A DNA stretch of 64,000 nt from Deltaproteobacteria bacterium UBA5205 (GCA_002412715.1 DHVP01000024.1:1-64000), one strand, 5' to 3'; shown: positions 45,010 through 54,918, numbered from the stretch's first letter. Program-made: numbers and translations. Notes: generated from the letters alone by a model not told the origin.

Positions 45010-46014
45010 TTGTTGGACGAGAAGACCGATGAAGGGTTGCTGCGGCTGTCCTTCGATGATATAAACGTGGCGCGAAGCCTCTTCGGGCCGCGGGAAGAAA
45101 ACATCAAGTATCTCAAAAAATACTTCAATATCAAGGCAAGCATCCGGGGCAATCACCTGACCCTTATAGGAGGCAAGAAAGATATCGAAGATACGGGTAA
45201 GGTGATAAACGAACTCCATGGTATCGTCAAAAAGGGCTTTCCCGTGAATGTGTCGGATATCGACCACGCGGTGCGGTTTGTCGTAAATGCCCACGAAGCC
45301 GCCGGGGACATCGAGAAAGACCAGATATACATCGCCGGCTCAAAGAAGCTTATCACTCCCAAGAGCACCAACCAGAAACAGTACGTCCATGCGATGAAGA
45401 AGTATGATGTGGTCATCGGCATCGGCCCCGCGGGGACGGGCAAAACATATCTGGCAATGGCCATGGCGCTGGCGGCTTACTACAGGCGCGAGGTGTCGCG
45501 GATCATCCTGACCCGTCCCGCCATCGAGGCGGGCGAAAAGCTGGGGTACCTGCCGGGCACGATGTACGAGAAGGTCAATCCTTACCTGAGACCTCTTTAT
45601 GACGCCCTGTACGACATGGTCGATATGGACAGGGCCACACGGCTCATCGAGCGAGGCATTATAGAGATCGCACCCCTGGCGTTCATGCGCGGCAGAACGC
45701 TCAACGACGCCTTCATCATTCTCGACGAGGCGCAGAACACCGCGTCGGAACAGATGAAGATGTTCCTGACCAGGCTGGGATTTTCATCGAAGACCGTCAT
45801 TACCGGAGACATTACTCAGATCGACCTTGCTGACAAGAAGACAAGCGGTCTTGTCGAGGTCAGAGGTATTCTGAAAGATGTCAAGGGCATCAAGTTTGTC
45901 TATTTTACCGAAAAGGATGTCGTGCGCCATCCCCTGGTGCAGAAGATAATCAAGGCCTACGAGGCACGACGCGTGGAATTGGAGGAATCCAGAAATGCAG
46001 AACGGAAAGGATAA
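45010..46014 (+). CDS. phoH: PhoH-like ATPase
   Basis: A 334-residue protein with a KH-like N-terminal part (about 15-85) and a PhoH P-loop ATPase domain (about 115-325): Walker A GPAGTGKTYLAM, Walker B FIILDEAQN. PhoH proteins act in RNA metabolism and commonly neighbour ybeY, as here. Start codons are TTG (45010 or 45013) after AGAGAGGA. Its last 20 bases overlap the HD-domain gene. Confidence 0.93.
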   Translation: MLDEKTDEGLLRLSFDDINVARSLFGPREENIKYLKKYFNIKASIRGNHLTLIGGKKDIEDTGKVINELHGIVKKGFPVNVSDIDHAVRFVVNAHEAAGDIEKDQIYIAGSKKLITPKSTNQKQYVHAMKKYDVVIGIGPAGTGKTYLAMAMALAAYYRREVSRIILTRPAIEAGEKLGYLPGTMYEKVNPYLRPLYDALYDMVDMDRATRLIERGIIEIAPLAFMRGRTLNDAFIILDEAQNTASEQMKMFLTRLGFSSKTVITGDITQIDLADKKTSGLVEVRGILKDVKGIKFVYFTEKDVVRHPLVQKIIKAYEARRVELEESRNAERKG

Positions 46015-47695
46015 ACCTCCCTCGTACCTCAACTACGGAAAGCTGCTTATTCTCTTTTGCCTTGCCGTGGCCCTCGCCCTCATAGTCAGTACGAAGAACC
46101 CGTTTTTCATCGTGGAATATCAGCCCGGTGATATTGCCCGGGAAAACCTGCGGGCGCCCGTCGACTTTTCCGTCCCCGGGACCGATGTCACAGTGAAGAA
46201 GGGGGAAATAATCGTACGGGAGGGCGAGCGGGTCAATGCGGACCATCTTGGGAAGATCGCCGCGTTCAGCTCGCTGGACAGGCGTGAAGTTTTTACGATC
46301 AAGAGATTTATCGCCGTCTTCATCCTTCTTTTCCTTCTTATCGTCATCCTTTACGAATACTCCGAGAAGAACATAAAGAAGTTCTACCTGTCGAAGAAGG
46401 ACCTTCTTTTCTGCTCTATCTTCACCGTTTTCTGCGTGCTTCTGGTGAAGTCTTTTTACCTGATCTTTGAAAGCTATGCCCAGAGCCGTCTTGAAGACCT
46501 TTTTTATATCATCCCTGTTTTCGTCTTTGCCATGGTAGTGCGAATCGTACTTTTTTCGGAGATAGCCATCATCTTCTCCCTTGTGTACGCGGCCACGCTG
46601 GCTTTCTCCTTCGATAACAGCCTCCGTATTTTTCTTTATACCTTTACCGGGTCGATACTGGGTGCCTTCTTTTCAGGCAAGTGCGAGAACCGCAATACCA
46701 TCCTGAGGGCGGGCCTGTATACTGCGTTCCTGATGTGTTTTTTCATGCTCGCCAATGATCTCTTCACCGCCCGCTCATCGGGAAGCGTTCCTCTCAGGAT
46801 CGCTTTTGTGCTCGTAAATGGAGTTGCCGGCAGTTTCATAGTCCTCGGGCTTCTGCCGGTCATTGAAAGCGTTTTTGATTATACGACGGACATAAAGCTG
46901 CTGGAACTCGCCAATCTGGAACATCCCCTGCTGGGCGACATGATGCTCAACGCTCCGGGGACATACCACCACAGCATTGTCGTGGGCAATCTGTCAAAGG
47001 CGGCCGCCGAGAGCATCGGCGCCCATCCCCTTCTAACACGGGTTGCCGCATACTACCATGATATAGGCAAGTTGAAGATGCCCCATTATTATATCGAAAA
47101 CCGGACCGGTTCCGAAGATTCCCATGAAGGCATCACCCCGAACATGAGCGCCCTCATTATCATGTCTCACGTGAAGGAGGGAGTGGAACTCGCGAAGGAC
47201 TACAAGCTCGGGCGCAGGCTGACAGGTATCATCCAGGAGCACCACGGGACATCTCTTACAAGTTTTTTTTACAGCAAAGCCAAGGGACAGGAAGATCCGT
47301 CCCTGCATGTGATCGAGGAACAGGATTTCAGGTACCCGGGACCGAAACCACAGACCAAGGAGGCCGGCATCATCATGCTTGCCGACGCCACGGAAGCCGC
47401 CTCCCGTGTGCTTGACGACCCCACACCCAAGAGAATAGAGAACCACGTGCAGCATATCATCGAGGGCATATTTCTCGACGGCCAACTCGACGAATGCGAA
47501 CTGACGCTGAAAGACCTGTACGCGATCCAGAGGAGCTTCATTGCGATCCTCATCGGCATATTTCACCACCGTATCGAATACCCCGAAAGGACACAAAATG
47601 GCGGTACTGATAAAAAATTCCCAAAGACTGATGAAGCTCAATCGAAGCGCGATCGGCAGGGTGACAGGGGAATTACTGGCCTCTTTAAAGCTTGA
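45995..47695 (+). CDS. 7TM-HD phosphodiesterase, PgpH-like
   Basis: A 566-residue membrane enzyme. A short extracytoplasmic 7TMR-HDED region (about 45-95) is followed by seven hydrophobic segments (about 100-300) and a cytoplasmic HD domain (NAPGTYHHSIVVGN, AAYYHDIGKLKMP). Relatives (PgpH/YqfF) hydrolyse cyclic di-AMP, so it may be a second-messenger phosphodiesterase. It lies between phoH and ybeY, the usual PgpH context. Confidence 0.92.
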   Translation: MQNGKDKPPSYLNYGKLLILFCLAVALALIVSTKNPFFIVEYQPGDIARENLRAPVDFSVPGTDVTVKKGEIIVREGERVNADHLGKIAAFSSLDRREVFTIKRFIAVFILLFLLIVILYEYSEKNIKKFYLSKKDLLFCSIFTVFCVLLVKSFYLIFESYAQSRLEDLFYIIPVFVFAMVVRIVLFSEIAIIFSLVYAATLAFSFDNSLRIFLYTFTGSILGAFFSGKCENRNTILRAGLYTAFLMCFFMLANDLFTARSSGSVPLRIAFVLVNGVAGSFIVLGLLPVIESVFDYTTDIKLLELANLEHPLLGDMMLNAPGTYHHSIVVGNLSKAAAESIGAHPLLTRVAAYYHDIGKLKMPHYYIENRTGSEDSHEGITPNMSALIIMSHVKEGVELAKDYKLGRRLTGIIQEHHGTSLTSFFYSKAKGQEDPSLHVIEEQDFRYPGPKPQTKEAGIIMLADATEAASRVLDDPTPKRIENHVQHIIEGIFLDGQLDECELTLKDLYAIQRSFIAILIGIFHHRIEYPERTQNGGTDKKFPKTDEAQSKRDRQGDRGITGLFKA

Positions 47696-48050
47696 CGACA
47701 GAGACCTGAGCATTCTTTTTGTGGACGACAGGAAGATCGCCGTCATGAACAAGGATTTTTTCGGGAAAGACCGTCCCACAAACGTGATCTCCTTTTCCTA
47801 TCTTGACGGAATGCCCGGCGAGGCGGTCGGGGACATCATCATCTCCGTGGAACGGGCCGACGATGAGGCACGCGAGGCGGACATCCCCTTCTACGAAAGA
47901 CTCTTTGGACTTATAGTTCATGGTCTTGTCCACATCGTGGGCTACGACCACGTAAAGGGAGCATCCGGGGCGAGGAAGATGCGTTACCGGGAGAAGAAAC
48001 TCATGGGGCTTGTTCTCGAGCACCCTGTTTTCCGGGCGCTTATCGAATAA
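47598..48050 (+). CDS. ybeY: Endoribonuclease YbeY
   Basis: A 150-residue metal-dependent RNase for 16S rRNA 3'-end maturation and ribosome quality control. The catalytic metal motif HGLVHIVGYDH is complete. The ATG at 47598 is preceded by GAAAGGA and gives the usual length; it overlaps the preceding gene by 98 bases, an unusually long overlap. Confidence 0.96.
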   Translation: MAVLIKNSQRLMKLNRSAIGRVTGELLASLKLDDRDLSILFVDDRKIAVMNKDFFGKDRPTNVISFSYLDGMPGEAVGDIIISVERADDEAREADIPFYERLFGLIVHGLVHIVGYDHVKGASGARKMRYREKKLMGLVLEHPVFRALIE

Positions 48051-48061
48051 GCAGCACTGAT

Positions 48062-49627
48062 GTGCAATACGAAGGATGTGAAAGGTTCTTGAAAGCTGTC
48101 GCTGACAGGAGAAACCGTCTCTCATGGCTTGTCTCGCGGTACGGGTATGCCTTTGTATCGGGAGTGATGCTTATCCTGATACAGCCGCCGGTGTCCCTCT
48201 ACCCCCTTGCCTTTATTGCCCTCGTGCCCCTTATACGTTCCATCGACAGGGACGACCTTCGGCTATCCTTCCGGCAGGGGTTTGCGGCAGGGGTGGTTGC
48301 CTGGCTAGGACTCATCTATTGGGTCGTTGTGGCCATGAACCAATACGGGGGTATTAACGTCCCTGTCAGCATATTGATCCTCATTCTCTTCGTTCTTTAT
48401 CTTTCCCTTTACACGGGGATCTTTACGCTTTGCTGCGCCGTCCTGGAAAAAAGGACCGGAGTTCATTCCTATCTGCTTGCTCCCGCCGTATGGGTCGTAC
48501 TGGAGTATGCCAGAGGCGCGGTGATGACTGGTTTTCCCTGGTCGTTCCTCGCTCATTCTCAGTATGGTTTTCTCCCCTTCATACAGGCGGCCTCTGTCAC
48601 GGGGACTTCCTTCATCTCCTTCCTGATCGTGGCCGTAAACGGCATCATTTGTGCCGTATGGGTCCGCAGAAGAGTATCTCCGGTATGGACCGGTGTTATC
48701 CTTGTCCTTGTTATCTCCTCTCTGGCCTTTGGTTTCGTGAGGCTTCAACACAGGGATACAGAACCCCGCAAGGTGGCGATAGTCCAGGGAAATATCGGAC
48801 AGGACGTCAAATGGGACGAATCCTTCAAGATGATGACGGTAAGCAAATACTACCGGTTGACCTTCGCCCTCGCGCAGGGCGCCGATCTCATTGTCTGGCC
48901 GGAAACGGCAATGCCCTTCATCATCGAACGGGAGATCCCTGCCTACAAGTATGTGAAGGCGGTACCCGCCATGCTCCACTCCCGGCTTCTCTTCGGGACG
49001 GTGGGCCTCGGCGGCAACGGAAGCCTTCTCAACACCGTGTACTACATAGATGGGAAAGGCCGGACTGCCGGGGTGTACAACAAGGTCCACCTTGTCCCCT
49101 TCGGGGAATATACCCCCATAGTCTCCTACTTTCCCTTTCTTGCAAAGATTACCGCTATAGGTGCGGATTTCATGCCCGGCGAAGGACATGCGCCAATTTC
49201 AACGGATGCGGGCAGGATCGGCGTACTTGTCTGTTTTGAGGGTATATTCCCCTATATCACGAACGAGACCGTCAGAAGGGGCGCCCAGGTCCTTATAAAC
49301 CTCACGAACGACGCCTGGTACAACAGGACATCGGCGCCATTTCAGCACTTCGCCTTCTATGTGTTTCGCGCCATCGAGACCGACAGGTACCTTCTGAGGG
49401 CCGCCAACACCGGTATAAGCTCCGTCATCGATCCCAGGGGCCGCATCAGGGGTAAAACCCCGATCTTCACCGAAGAGGTCCTGAGGGGCAGCTACGCCCT
49501 CAAGGATACGATGACGTTCTACGTACGATACGGGGACTACTTCATCGTTGTGTGTCTTGTCTTTCTGGCCGGTATGGTTATCGCAGGGATGTATAGGAAG
49601 AGAAAAGGGCACAAAGCGAGGAGGTAA
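48062..49627 (+). CDS. lnt: Apolipoprotein N-acyltransferase
   Basis: A 521-residue inner-membrane enzyme adding the third acyl chain to lipoproteins. Several N-terminal membrane helices precede a nitrilase-like periplasmic domain (about 235-490) with catalytic Glu in IVWPETAMPF, Lys in YNKVHLVPFGEY and Cys in VLVCFEGIFP. The GTG at 48062 has no clear ribosome site; a TTG at 48089 after GAAAGG is an alternative. Lipoprotein maturation here complements lolA nearby. Confidence 0.95.
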   Translation: MQYEGCERFLKAVADRRNRLSWLVSRYGYAFVSGVMLILIQPPVSLYPLAFIALVPLIRSIDRDDLRLSFRQGFAAGVVAWLGLIYWVVVAMNQYGGINVPVSILILILFVLYLSLYTGIFTLCCAVLEKRTGVHSYLLAPAVWVVLEYARGAVMTGFPWSFLAHSQYGFLPFIQAASVTGTSFISFLIVAVNGIICAVWVRRRVSPVWTGVILVLVISSLAFGFVRLQHRDTEPRKVAIVQGNIGQDVKWDESFKMMTVSKYYRLTFALAQGADLIVWPETAMPFIIEREIPAYKYVKAVPAMLHSRLLFGTVGLGGNGSLLNTVYYIDGKGRTAGVYNKVHLVPFGEYTPIVSYFPFLAKITAIGADFMPGEGHAPISTDAGRIGVLVCFEGIFPYITNETVRRGAQVLINLTNDAWYNRTSAPFQHFAFYVFRAIETDRYLLRAANTGISSVIDPRGRIRGKTPIFTEEVLRGSYALKDTMTFYVRYGDYFIVVCLVFLAGMVIAGMYRKRKGHKARR

Positions 49628-49662
49628 TACTCTTGTGTTCTTTCTTTGATCCCGGTCTCCCT

Positions 49663-50343
49663 CTATCTTTCGTCTATCTCCGCGAGGTATTCCAGGAGGT
49701 TGCGGGCGGCGCTCTGTTCCGCTTCCTTTTTGCTTTTTCCCGTTCCCCTCGCCTTGTGGTCCTTTCCTATAAATACGATGACGGCAAATCCGTCCTTTGT
49801 CCTGCGGGGGAACTTGTACCTGGGCAGGACTCCCCACTTCTTCTGAGAGAGTTCCTGCAGGATATTCTTGGGATTTTTTTCGGTAAGCTTTTCTTCGGTA
49901 AAATAGAACGAGAAGAGTTTTCTGATCACCTTTGCGGTATTTCGGATCCCGCTGTCGAGATAGAGCGCGCCGATCAAAGCTTCGACCATATTTGACAGCA
50001 CCTTCGACTCCTCGGGTACGACACCGTCTCCATTACCGTAGCTCATATGCTGATCGAGGTTGATCTCCTTTGCTATTACGGTCAGGGTTTCGCGCTTCAC
50101 GAGGCTCGATCGGGCGTTGCTGAGAAAGCCTTCGTCCCTGCCGCGGAAACGCTTGTAGAGGATGATGCTGATGACGGTATTGAGGATTGCGTCACCAAGG
50201 AACTCCAGCTTTTCGTTGTCCGAGCGGCGAGCATCTCTTTTCTCATTGAAACAGGAGCTGTGCGTCACTGCCTGATTATACAGTTCTCTGTTCTTGAATA
50301 CATAGCCGATGGTTTCTTCGAGGGTGGGCTTCCTGTGAGACAC
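49663..50343 (-). CDS. rnc: Ribonuclease III
   Basis: A 226-residue double-strand-specific RNase. The catalytic signature NEKLEFLGDAIL (metal ligands Glu and Asp) and the EALIGALYLDSG segment are present, followed by a C-terminal dsRNA-binding domain (FAVIVFIGKDHKARGTGKSK). The start is GTG. It converges on lnt. Confidence 0.96.
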   Translation of the reverse strand: MSHRKPTLEETIGYVFKNRELYNQAVTHSSCFNEKRDARRSDNEKLEFLGDAILNTVISIILYKRFRGRDEGFLSNARSSLVKRETLTVIAKEINLDQHMSYGNGDGVVPEESKVLSNMVEALIGALYLDSGIRNTAKVIRKLFSFYFTEEKLTEKNPKNILQELSQKKWGVLPRYKFPRRTKDGFAVIVFIGKDHKARGTGKSKKEAEQSAARNLLEYLAEIDER

Positions 50344-50376
50344 GTTCTAAGGCACCGATTCTCTTCCGAACGAGGG

Positions 50377-50413
50377 TTTTTAAAGGAAGGACCGGGATGC
50401 GCCCGGTCCTTCC
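50377..50413 (-). terminator. Intrinsic terminator after acyl-CoA ligase
   Basis: GGAAGGACCGGG and CCCGGTCCTTCC form a perfect 12-bp stem with a 5-base loop, followed on the minus strand by TTTAAAAA. It lies just downstream of the 50428-52011 gene and isolates it from rnc. Confidence 0.85.
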
Positions 50414-50427
50414 GTACCTTACGTTCC

Positions 50428-52011
50428 TTATTTGATCTTGAATGCCTCTTCCATGCCGGAGTACTGCTTTCTTAATTTTGGTTTCTCAATTTTACCCGTG
50501 GGGTTGCGCGGGACATCGCCGAAGAATACTTTTCTCGGCCTTTTGTACCGTGGAAGGGGTTCACAGAACTTGATCGCTTCTTCTTCGGTCATGGTCTCGC
50601 CGGGTTTGAGCTCGACAACGACGGTGACGATCTCGCCCAGGCGGTCATCGGGAATGCCGATGGCAGCGGCGTCTTTGATCTTGGGGTTCGTATAGAGAAA
50701 ATCTTCAACTTCGACGGGGAAGACATTCTCGCCGCCGGTGATGATGATGTCTTTCTTCCTGTCGACGAGCCAGATGAAACCATCTTCGTCCACCCGGGCC
50801 ATGTCGCCGGTGAAAAGCCACCCGTCGATGAGGGTCTTTTTCGTTGCTTCGGGGTTCTTGTAATATTCGCGCATGACACCGTTGCCGCGGACAACAAGCT
50901 CGCCGGCCTCGCCAGCCTTGAGGGTGACGGCGTTCTCATCGACGATCTTGAATTCCCAGTTGAAACCGGGGACGCCGATGGCGCCGATTTTATGTTCGTT
51001 GCCCATTCCGAGGTGCACGCAGCCCGGGCCTGTCGATTCGCTGAGGCCGAAATTGGTGTCATAATCCATTGTCGGGAAGTATTCCTTCCAGTGTTTTATC
51101 AGTGCCGGTGGAACGGGCTGGGCACCGATGTGCATGAGACGCCATTGCTCGAGCTTGTAGTTGGAGGGTTTCAGTTCGCCCTTGTCGAATTTCATAAGGA
51201 TGTCCTGTGCCCAGGGGACGAGGAGCCACACGATGGTGCCGCCTTCCTCGCTGACCGCCTCGAGGGTCCATTCCGGGGATACGCCCTTGAGGATGACGGC
51301 CTTGCTGCCGACGATGAAGCTGCCGAACCAGTGCATCTTGGCGCCGGTATGATAGAGCGGCGGGATAAGGATAAAACAGTCGTTTTTCGTCTGTTTGTGG
51401 TGCGCGTTCTCGGTGACACAGGCGCAGAACATGTTGTTGTGGGTGAGAAGGATCGGTTTCGGCTGGCCCGTCGTGCCCGAAGTGAAGTAAAGGCCGCACT
51501 CATCCGTGGGAATGATCGGGATGTTGAGGTTGGCGGTGGATTCGGAAGCCATGATCTTGTCGTAGGACTGGGCCCACGCCGGGACTTTGTCGCCGACGCA
51601 GATGTAGTTCTTCACGGTCGGGAGGTCGCCCTTGATCGCTTCGATCCTGTCCGTGAACTCTTCATCAAAAACGATGATCATCGGCTCCGCGACATCACTG
51701 CAGTACTTCACATCTTCCGAGGTAAACCGGAAATTGAGAGGAACCACCCAGGCCCCCGTTCTTACGATGCCGAAATAGGCAACGAGCCACTTTGTCGAGT
51801 TGTTCATGAAATGGACAATTTTATCGCCTTTTTTTGCGCCCATCTTTGCCAGGGCGTTGGAGAACTGGTTCGCCTGATCGTCAAACTGTTTCCATGTCAC
51901 TTCGACTCTTTTCTTTTCTGCTGGTGTGCGCTCGACGAGAGCAACGTCATTGGGGTACATGCGCGCGTTGCGTGCCAAGATTTCACCGATGTGCGTGAAG
52001 ACTTCTGCCAT
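50428..52011 (-). CDS. AMP-forming acyl-CoA ligase
   Basis: A 527-residue ANL-superfamily ligase activating a carboxylic acid to its CoA thioester via an acyl-adenylate. Motifs: the P-loop YFTSGTTGQPKP, the TGD motif in WLFTGDMARVDEDGF, the hinge DRKKDIIITGGENVFPVE and the catalytic Lys in NPTGKIEKPKL. The substrate may be a fatty or aromatic acid and cannot be fixed from sequence. It is divergent from a paralogue at 52133. Confidence 0.93.
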   Translation of the reverse strand: MAEVFTHIGEILARNARMYPNDVALVERTPAEKKRVEVTWKQFDDQANQFSNALAKMGAKKGDKIVHFMNNSTKWLVAYFGIVRTGAWVVPLNFRFTSEDVKYCSDVAEPMIIVFDEEFTDRIEAIKGDLPTVKNYICVGDKVPAWAQSYDKIMASESTANLNIPIIPTDECGLYFTSGTTGQPKPILLTHNNMFCACVTENAHHKQTKNDCFILIPPLYHTGAKMHWFGSFIVGSKAVILKGVSPEWTLEAVSEEGGTIVWLLVPWAQDILMKFDKGELKPSNYKLEQWRLMHIGAQPVPPALIKHWKEYFPTMDYDTNFGLSESTGPGCVHLGMGNEHKIGAIGVPGFNWEFKIVDENAVTLKAGEAGELVVRGNGVMREYYKNPEATKKTLIDGWLFTGDMARVDEDGFIWLVDRKKDIIITGGENVFPVEVEDFLYTNPKIKDAAAIGIPDDRLGEIVTVVVELKPGETMTEEEAIKFCEPLPRYKRPRKVFFGDVPRNPTGKIEKPKLRKQYSGMEEAFKIK

Positions 52012-52049
52012 GGCAAGACCTCCTGAAGGTATTTGGTTTTACTTTACTG

Positions 52050-52079
52050 TTGACAAAGAATCCTAAATCTTTTTATCAT
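52050..52079 (+). promoter_or_regulatory. Candidate promoter in divergent ligase spacer
   Basis: TTGACA (52050-52055), 18 bases, TATCAT (52074-52079), upstream of the plus-strand ligase, whose ribosome site is AAGGAGGG. The 121-base spacer should also hold the minus-strand promoter. Confidence 0.5.
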
Positions 52080-52132
52080 GCTGATGGGACCTAAAGCAAT
52101 AAAAAAAAAGCGTTTCTACAAGGAGGGTTATT

Positions 52133-53728
52133 ATGAATTTTGCAATGTTTTCGGGGCTCAATGCGAGCAAATTTCCAAAGCGAGAGTTCATCATCGAAAG
52201 CTTCCCGTCGAAGAAGCAGCGCCGGAGCCTCACGTGGAAGGAGTTCGACGACCAGGCGAACAAGATCGCCAACTACCTGATCAAGGATTGCGGTGTCAAG
52301 AAGGGTGACATAATCGTCCACCTTATGATGAACTGCATGGAGTGGTATGCCAGCTATATAGCTGTCCTCAAGACGGGCGCAACGGTAACGCCCCTTAACT
52401 TCCGTTTCGCCAGTGCCGACATCAAGTACGCCGCTGACGTCACAAAATGCAAGGTCTTTATGTTTGGCGAACAGTTTAACGCAAGAGTCGAACCCATCAT
52501 GAAAGAGATGGACTATTGTAAGAATTTCATTTGTCTCGGTGATACCGTGCCAGCCGGTACAAAATCATATAAGGAAATCCTGGAAAAGGGCGATGCGACA
52601 CCGTATTGCCTTGAGACCGCGGATGACGATATGGCTGAACTCATGTTCACGTCGGGAACGACAGGGGCACCGAAACCGGTTTCCCACACCCATAACAGCC
52701 TTTTCTACATCGGCATCGGCAACGCCCTGACCTACAACGAAGGGTACAACAGCGTGTATCTGTCGCCTCACCCCTTCTATCACAGCGGCACCCTGTTCCT
52801 CTCCTTCCCCTGTTACATTGCCGCAGGCAAGGTCCTCATGGCAATGGAGACACAGCCTGAATTCTATCTCAGGAGCATGGCGGACGAGAAGTGCACCGGA
52901 GGCTGGAACACGGTCCCGACCTGGTCGGACGTGATCAACGCCCTGAAAACGGGACAAATAAATCTCAAGGATTATGATCTTTCCGCGCTGCGCCATATCG
53001 AGATCGGCGCCCAGCCGGTCCCTTATATCCTTCTTGAGGATTCCAAGAAGTTTTTCCCGAACCTGCCCATTGCGAACATCTACGGCATCACTGAGGGCGG
53101 CGGCGGTGGTCTCACCAACTGCTACGACGAAGATATCATGAGAAAGCCCGGTTCCATCGGCAAGGCGACGGCCTTCATGGACGCAAAGGTTATCGACAGC
53201 GATGGGAAAGATCTGCCGGCAGGCGGCGTAGGCGAACTGATCCTCAAGGGACCCCGCCTCATGAAGGAATATGCCTTTAACCCGGAGATGACCGCAAAGA
53301 CGATCAAAGACGGATGGCTCTATACGGGCGACCTGGCATACATGGATGACGAGGGCTTCATCTTCTTCGCCGACCGGGCGAAAGACCTGATCATCAGAGG
53401 CGGCGAGAACATCTTCCCCGCGGAGATCGAGGACGCCCTGCGCAAGCATCCCAAGGTCATGGACGTCGCGGTCCTCGGCTACCCTCACCCCAGACTGGTC
53501 GAAATAGTCATGGCGATTATCCAGCCGAAGGAAGGCCAGACAATCACCGATGAAGAGATCATCAGTTTTGTCAAAGAGAAAGGCCTTGCAAAATACAAAT
53601 GGCCGGAAAAGATGGTCTATACGACGATTCCGCGCAACCCCGCCGGAAAGATCGAAAAACCGAAACTTCGCGACATGTACGTAAAACCGGCTAAAGAGGC
53701 AATGGAGAAGGAATTCAAGAAACAGTAA
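52133..53728 (+). CDS. AMP-forming acyl-CoA ligase, paralogue
   Basis: A 531-residue ANL ligase similar in layout to the divergent gene at 50428: MFTSGTTGAPKPVSHTHNS, WLYTGDLAYMDDEGF, DRAKDLIIRGGENIFPAE and catalytic Lys in NPAGKIEKPKL. A strong ribosome binding site precedes the ATG. The substrate-pocket region differs from its neighbour (for example NIYGITEGGGGGL against NFGLSESTGPG), suggesting a different acid. A terminator follows. Confidence 0.93.
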   Translation: MNFAMFSGLNASKFPKREFIIESFPSKKQRRSLTWKEFDDQANKIANYLIKDCGVKKGDIIVHLMMNCMEWYASYIAVLKTGATVTPLNFRFASADIKYAADVTKCKVFMFGEQFNARVEPIMKEMDYCKNFICLGDTVPAGTKSYKEILEKGDATPYCLETADDDMAELMFTSGTTGAPKPVSHTHNSLFYIGIGNALTYNEGYNSVYLSPHPFYHSGTLFLSFPCYIAAGKVLMAMETQPEFYLRSMADEKCTGGWNTVPTWSDVINALKTGQINLKDYDLSALRHIEIGAQPVPYILLEDSKKFFPNLPIANIYGITEGGGGGLTNCYDEDIMRKPGSIGKATAFMDAKVIDSDGKDLPAGGVGELILKGPRLMKEYAFNPEMTAKTIKDGWLYTGDLAYMDDEGFIFFADRAKDLIIRGGENIFPAEIEDALRKHPKVMDVAVLGYPHPRLVEIVMAIIQPKEGQTITDEEIISFVKEKGLAKYKWPEKMVYTTIPRNPAGKIEKPKLRDMYVKPAKEAMEKEFKKQ

Positions 53729-53746
53729 CGACAAGATGAGTTACAG

Positions 53747-53779
53747 GCGCCCGGCCAGGCAAGGTCGGGCGCTTTTTTT
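53747..53779 (+). terminator. Intrinsic terminator
   Basis: GCGCCCG and CGGGCGC form a 7-bp stem, followed by a run of seven T. It closes the plus-strand ligase gene. Confidence 0.9.
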
Positions 53780-53826
53780 ATCTCACGCGGGATGTGAAGC
53801 AGTCTTTTGTCTTTTTCTCCAAAGCG

Positions 53827-54633
53827 TCAGTTTTCCAGAACTATCAGCGGTTTCCTTGCGGGGTCCAGCCAGCGGATCAGTTTCAGGATATTTTGCTCCG
53901 AAAGGGCTACGCAGCCGGCGGTCGCGGTATTTTCGTCCTTCCAGATGTGGATGAAGATGGCGCTGCCTAGCCCGGGAACAACTGGGTTTGTGTTGTATTC
54001 GACAACGACGCCGTACTTGTAGCGATTGTCGGGCAGGACCATGTCTTCGAAGGAGCGTGCCTTCGTCCCCTCTTTCCTCTTCAGTCTGTTGTAATCGGGC
54101 GAAGCGGGGTCGTCAACCCAGATGTCCTGCCGCGTCATCCGGCGATAGGGCATTGCGGATGTGACCGATGAGGGATAACCAAAGACGAGACCAAGGGAGT
54201 ATATCCCCGCGGGGGTCATGCCGTCGCCTTCACGCTTGCCGTCGGCGGCCGCAAAACCGTTTCTGCCCGTCGTGGCGCGCACGGGACCAAAAACGGGGAC
54301 CCATGTGCCGTTCTTCTTCTCAAATGCGCGTACGGTTGAAATATGAGGCAATGAACCATCATTTCTGACGACAACGAGCTGTGAAGAGGCAGGCCAGTGT
54401 GTTTCAAGAGATTCTTTCGTGGACGCGGTGAGTGCCGCCGGTGCCAAAGCCGCCTCCCTGGATTCCCCGGCATAACAGTCTTTTGTCTGAAGGATAGAGT
54501 GAAGAAGGATCGCACAGAGAAAAGGGGCACCCAGCGCAAAAAGGGAATAAAGTCCAACCCGCTTCAAAGGAAGATGCCGATTCACGTTCCTCCAGGGAGG
54601 ATCACTGTTGACCTTTTCCGTGCCCGCCGCCAA
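53827..54633 (-). CDS. L,D-transpeptidase (YkuD family)
   Basis: A 268-residue membrane-anchored periplasmic enzyme. One N-terminal hydrophobic segment (about 28-45) precedes the YkuD domain with the catalytic pattern HIWKDENTATAGCVAL (active-site Cys). Members form 3-3 peptidoglycan cross-links or attach proteins to the wall. The start is uncertain: the first in-frame TTG gives 268 residues, and a GTG at codon 17 after GGAGG is an alternative. Confidence 0.9.
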   Translation of the reverse strand: MAAGTEKVNSDPPWRNVNRHLPLKRVGLYSLFALGAPFLCAILLHSILQTKDCYAGESREAALAPAALTASTKESLETHWPASSQLVVVRNDGSLPHISTVRAFEKKNGTWVPVFGPVRATTGRNGFAAADGKREGDGMTPAGIYSLGLVFGYPSSVTSAMPYRRMTRQDIWVDDPASPDYNRLKRKEGTKARSFEDMVLPDNRYKYGVVVEYNTNPVVPGLGSAIFIHIWKDENTATAGCVALSEQNILKLIRWLDPARKPLIVLEN

Positions 54634-54660
54634 TTCCCTGATCCCTGATCCCTTCTTTTC

Positions 54661-54918
54661 TCACATCTCAAATTCCATCTTCTGGACCTGAAGGCCCTTA
54701 ACCGCTTTCAACCTTGATTCCATTTCGGCGACTGCCGCGTCGCCTCCATAGACCTCGAGCAGAATGAGACCGCCGGGAGCGCAGAGATTGTCCGAGACCT
54801 CGTGGAGGCCAAGGCGGGTCTTTATGTAACAACCGCATTCCGTGAGGATCTTCTGGAATTCGGAGGCATTCTCGACCCTGTTGCTAAGACAAATCCCCAG
54901 AACATAACGCTTTGACAT
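54661..54918 (-). CDS. Small TM1266-like regulatory protein
   Basis: An 85-residue soluble protein. I start it at ATG 54918, preceded by GAGGA. The fold pattern (RYVLGICLSNRVENASEFQ, TRLGLHE, a glycine-rich LILLEVYGGD segment) resembles the TM1266 family of putative iron-only hydrogenase system regulators, related to the NikR metal-binding domain. That suggests, but does not prove, a hydrogenase-linked role. Confidence 0.65.
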   Translation of the reverse strand: MSKRYVLGICLSNRVENASEFQKILTECGCYIKTRLGLHEVSDNLCAPGGLILLEVYGGDAAVAEMESRLKAVKGLQVQKMEFEM

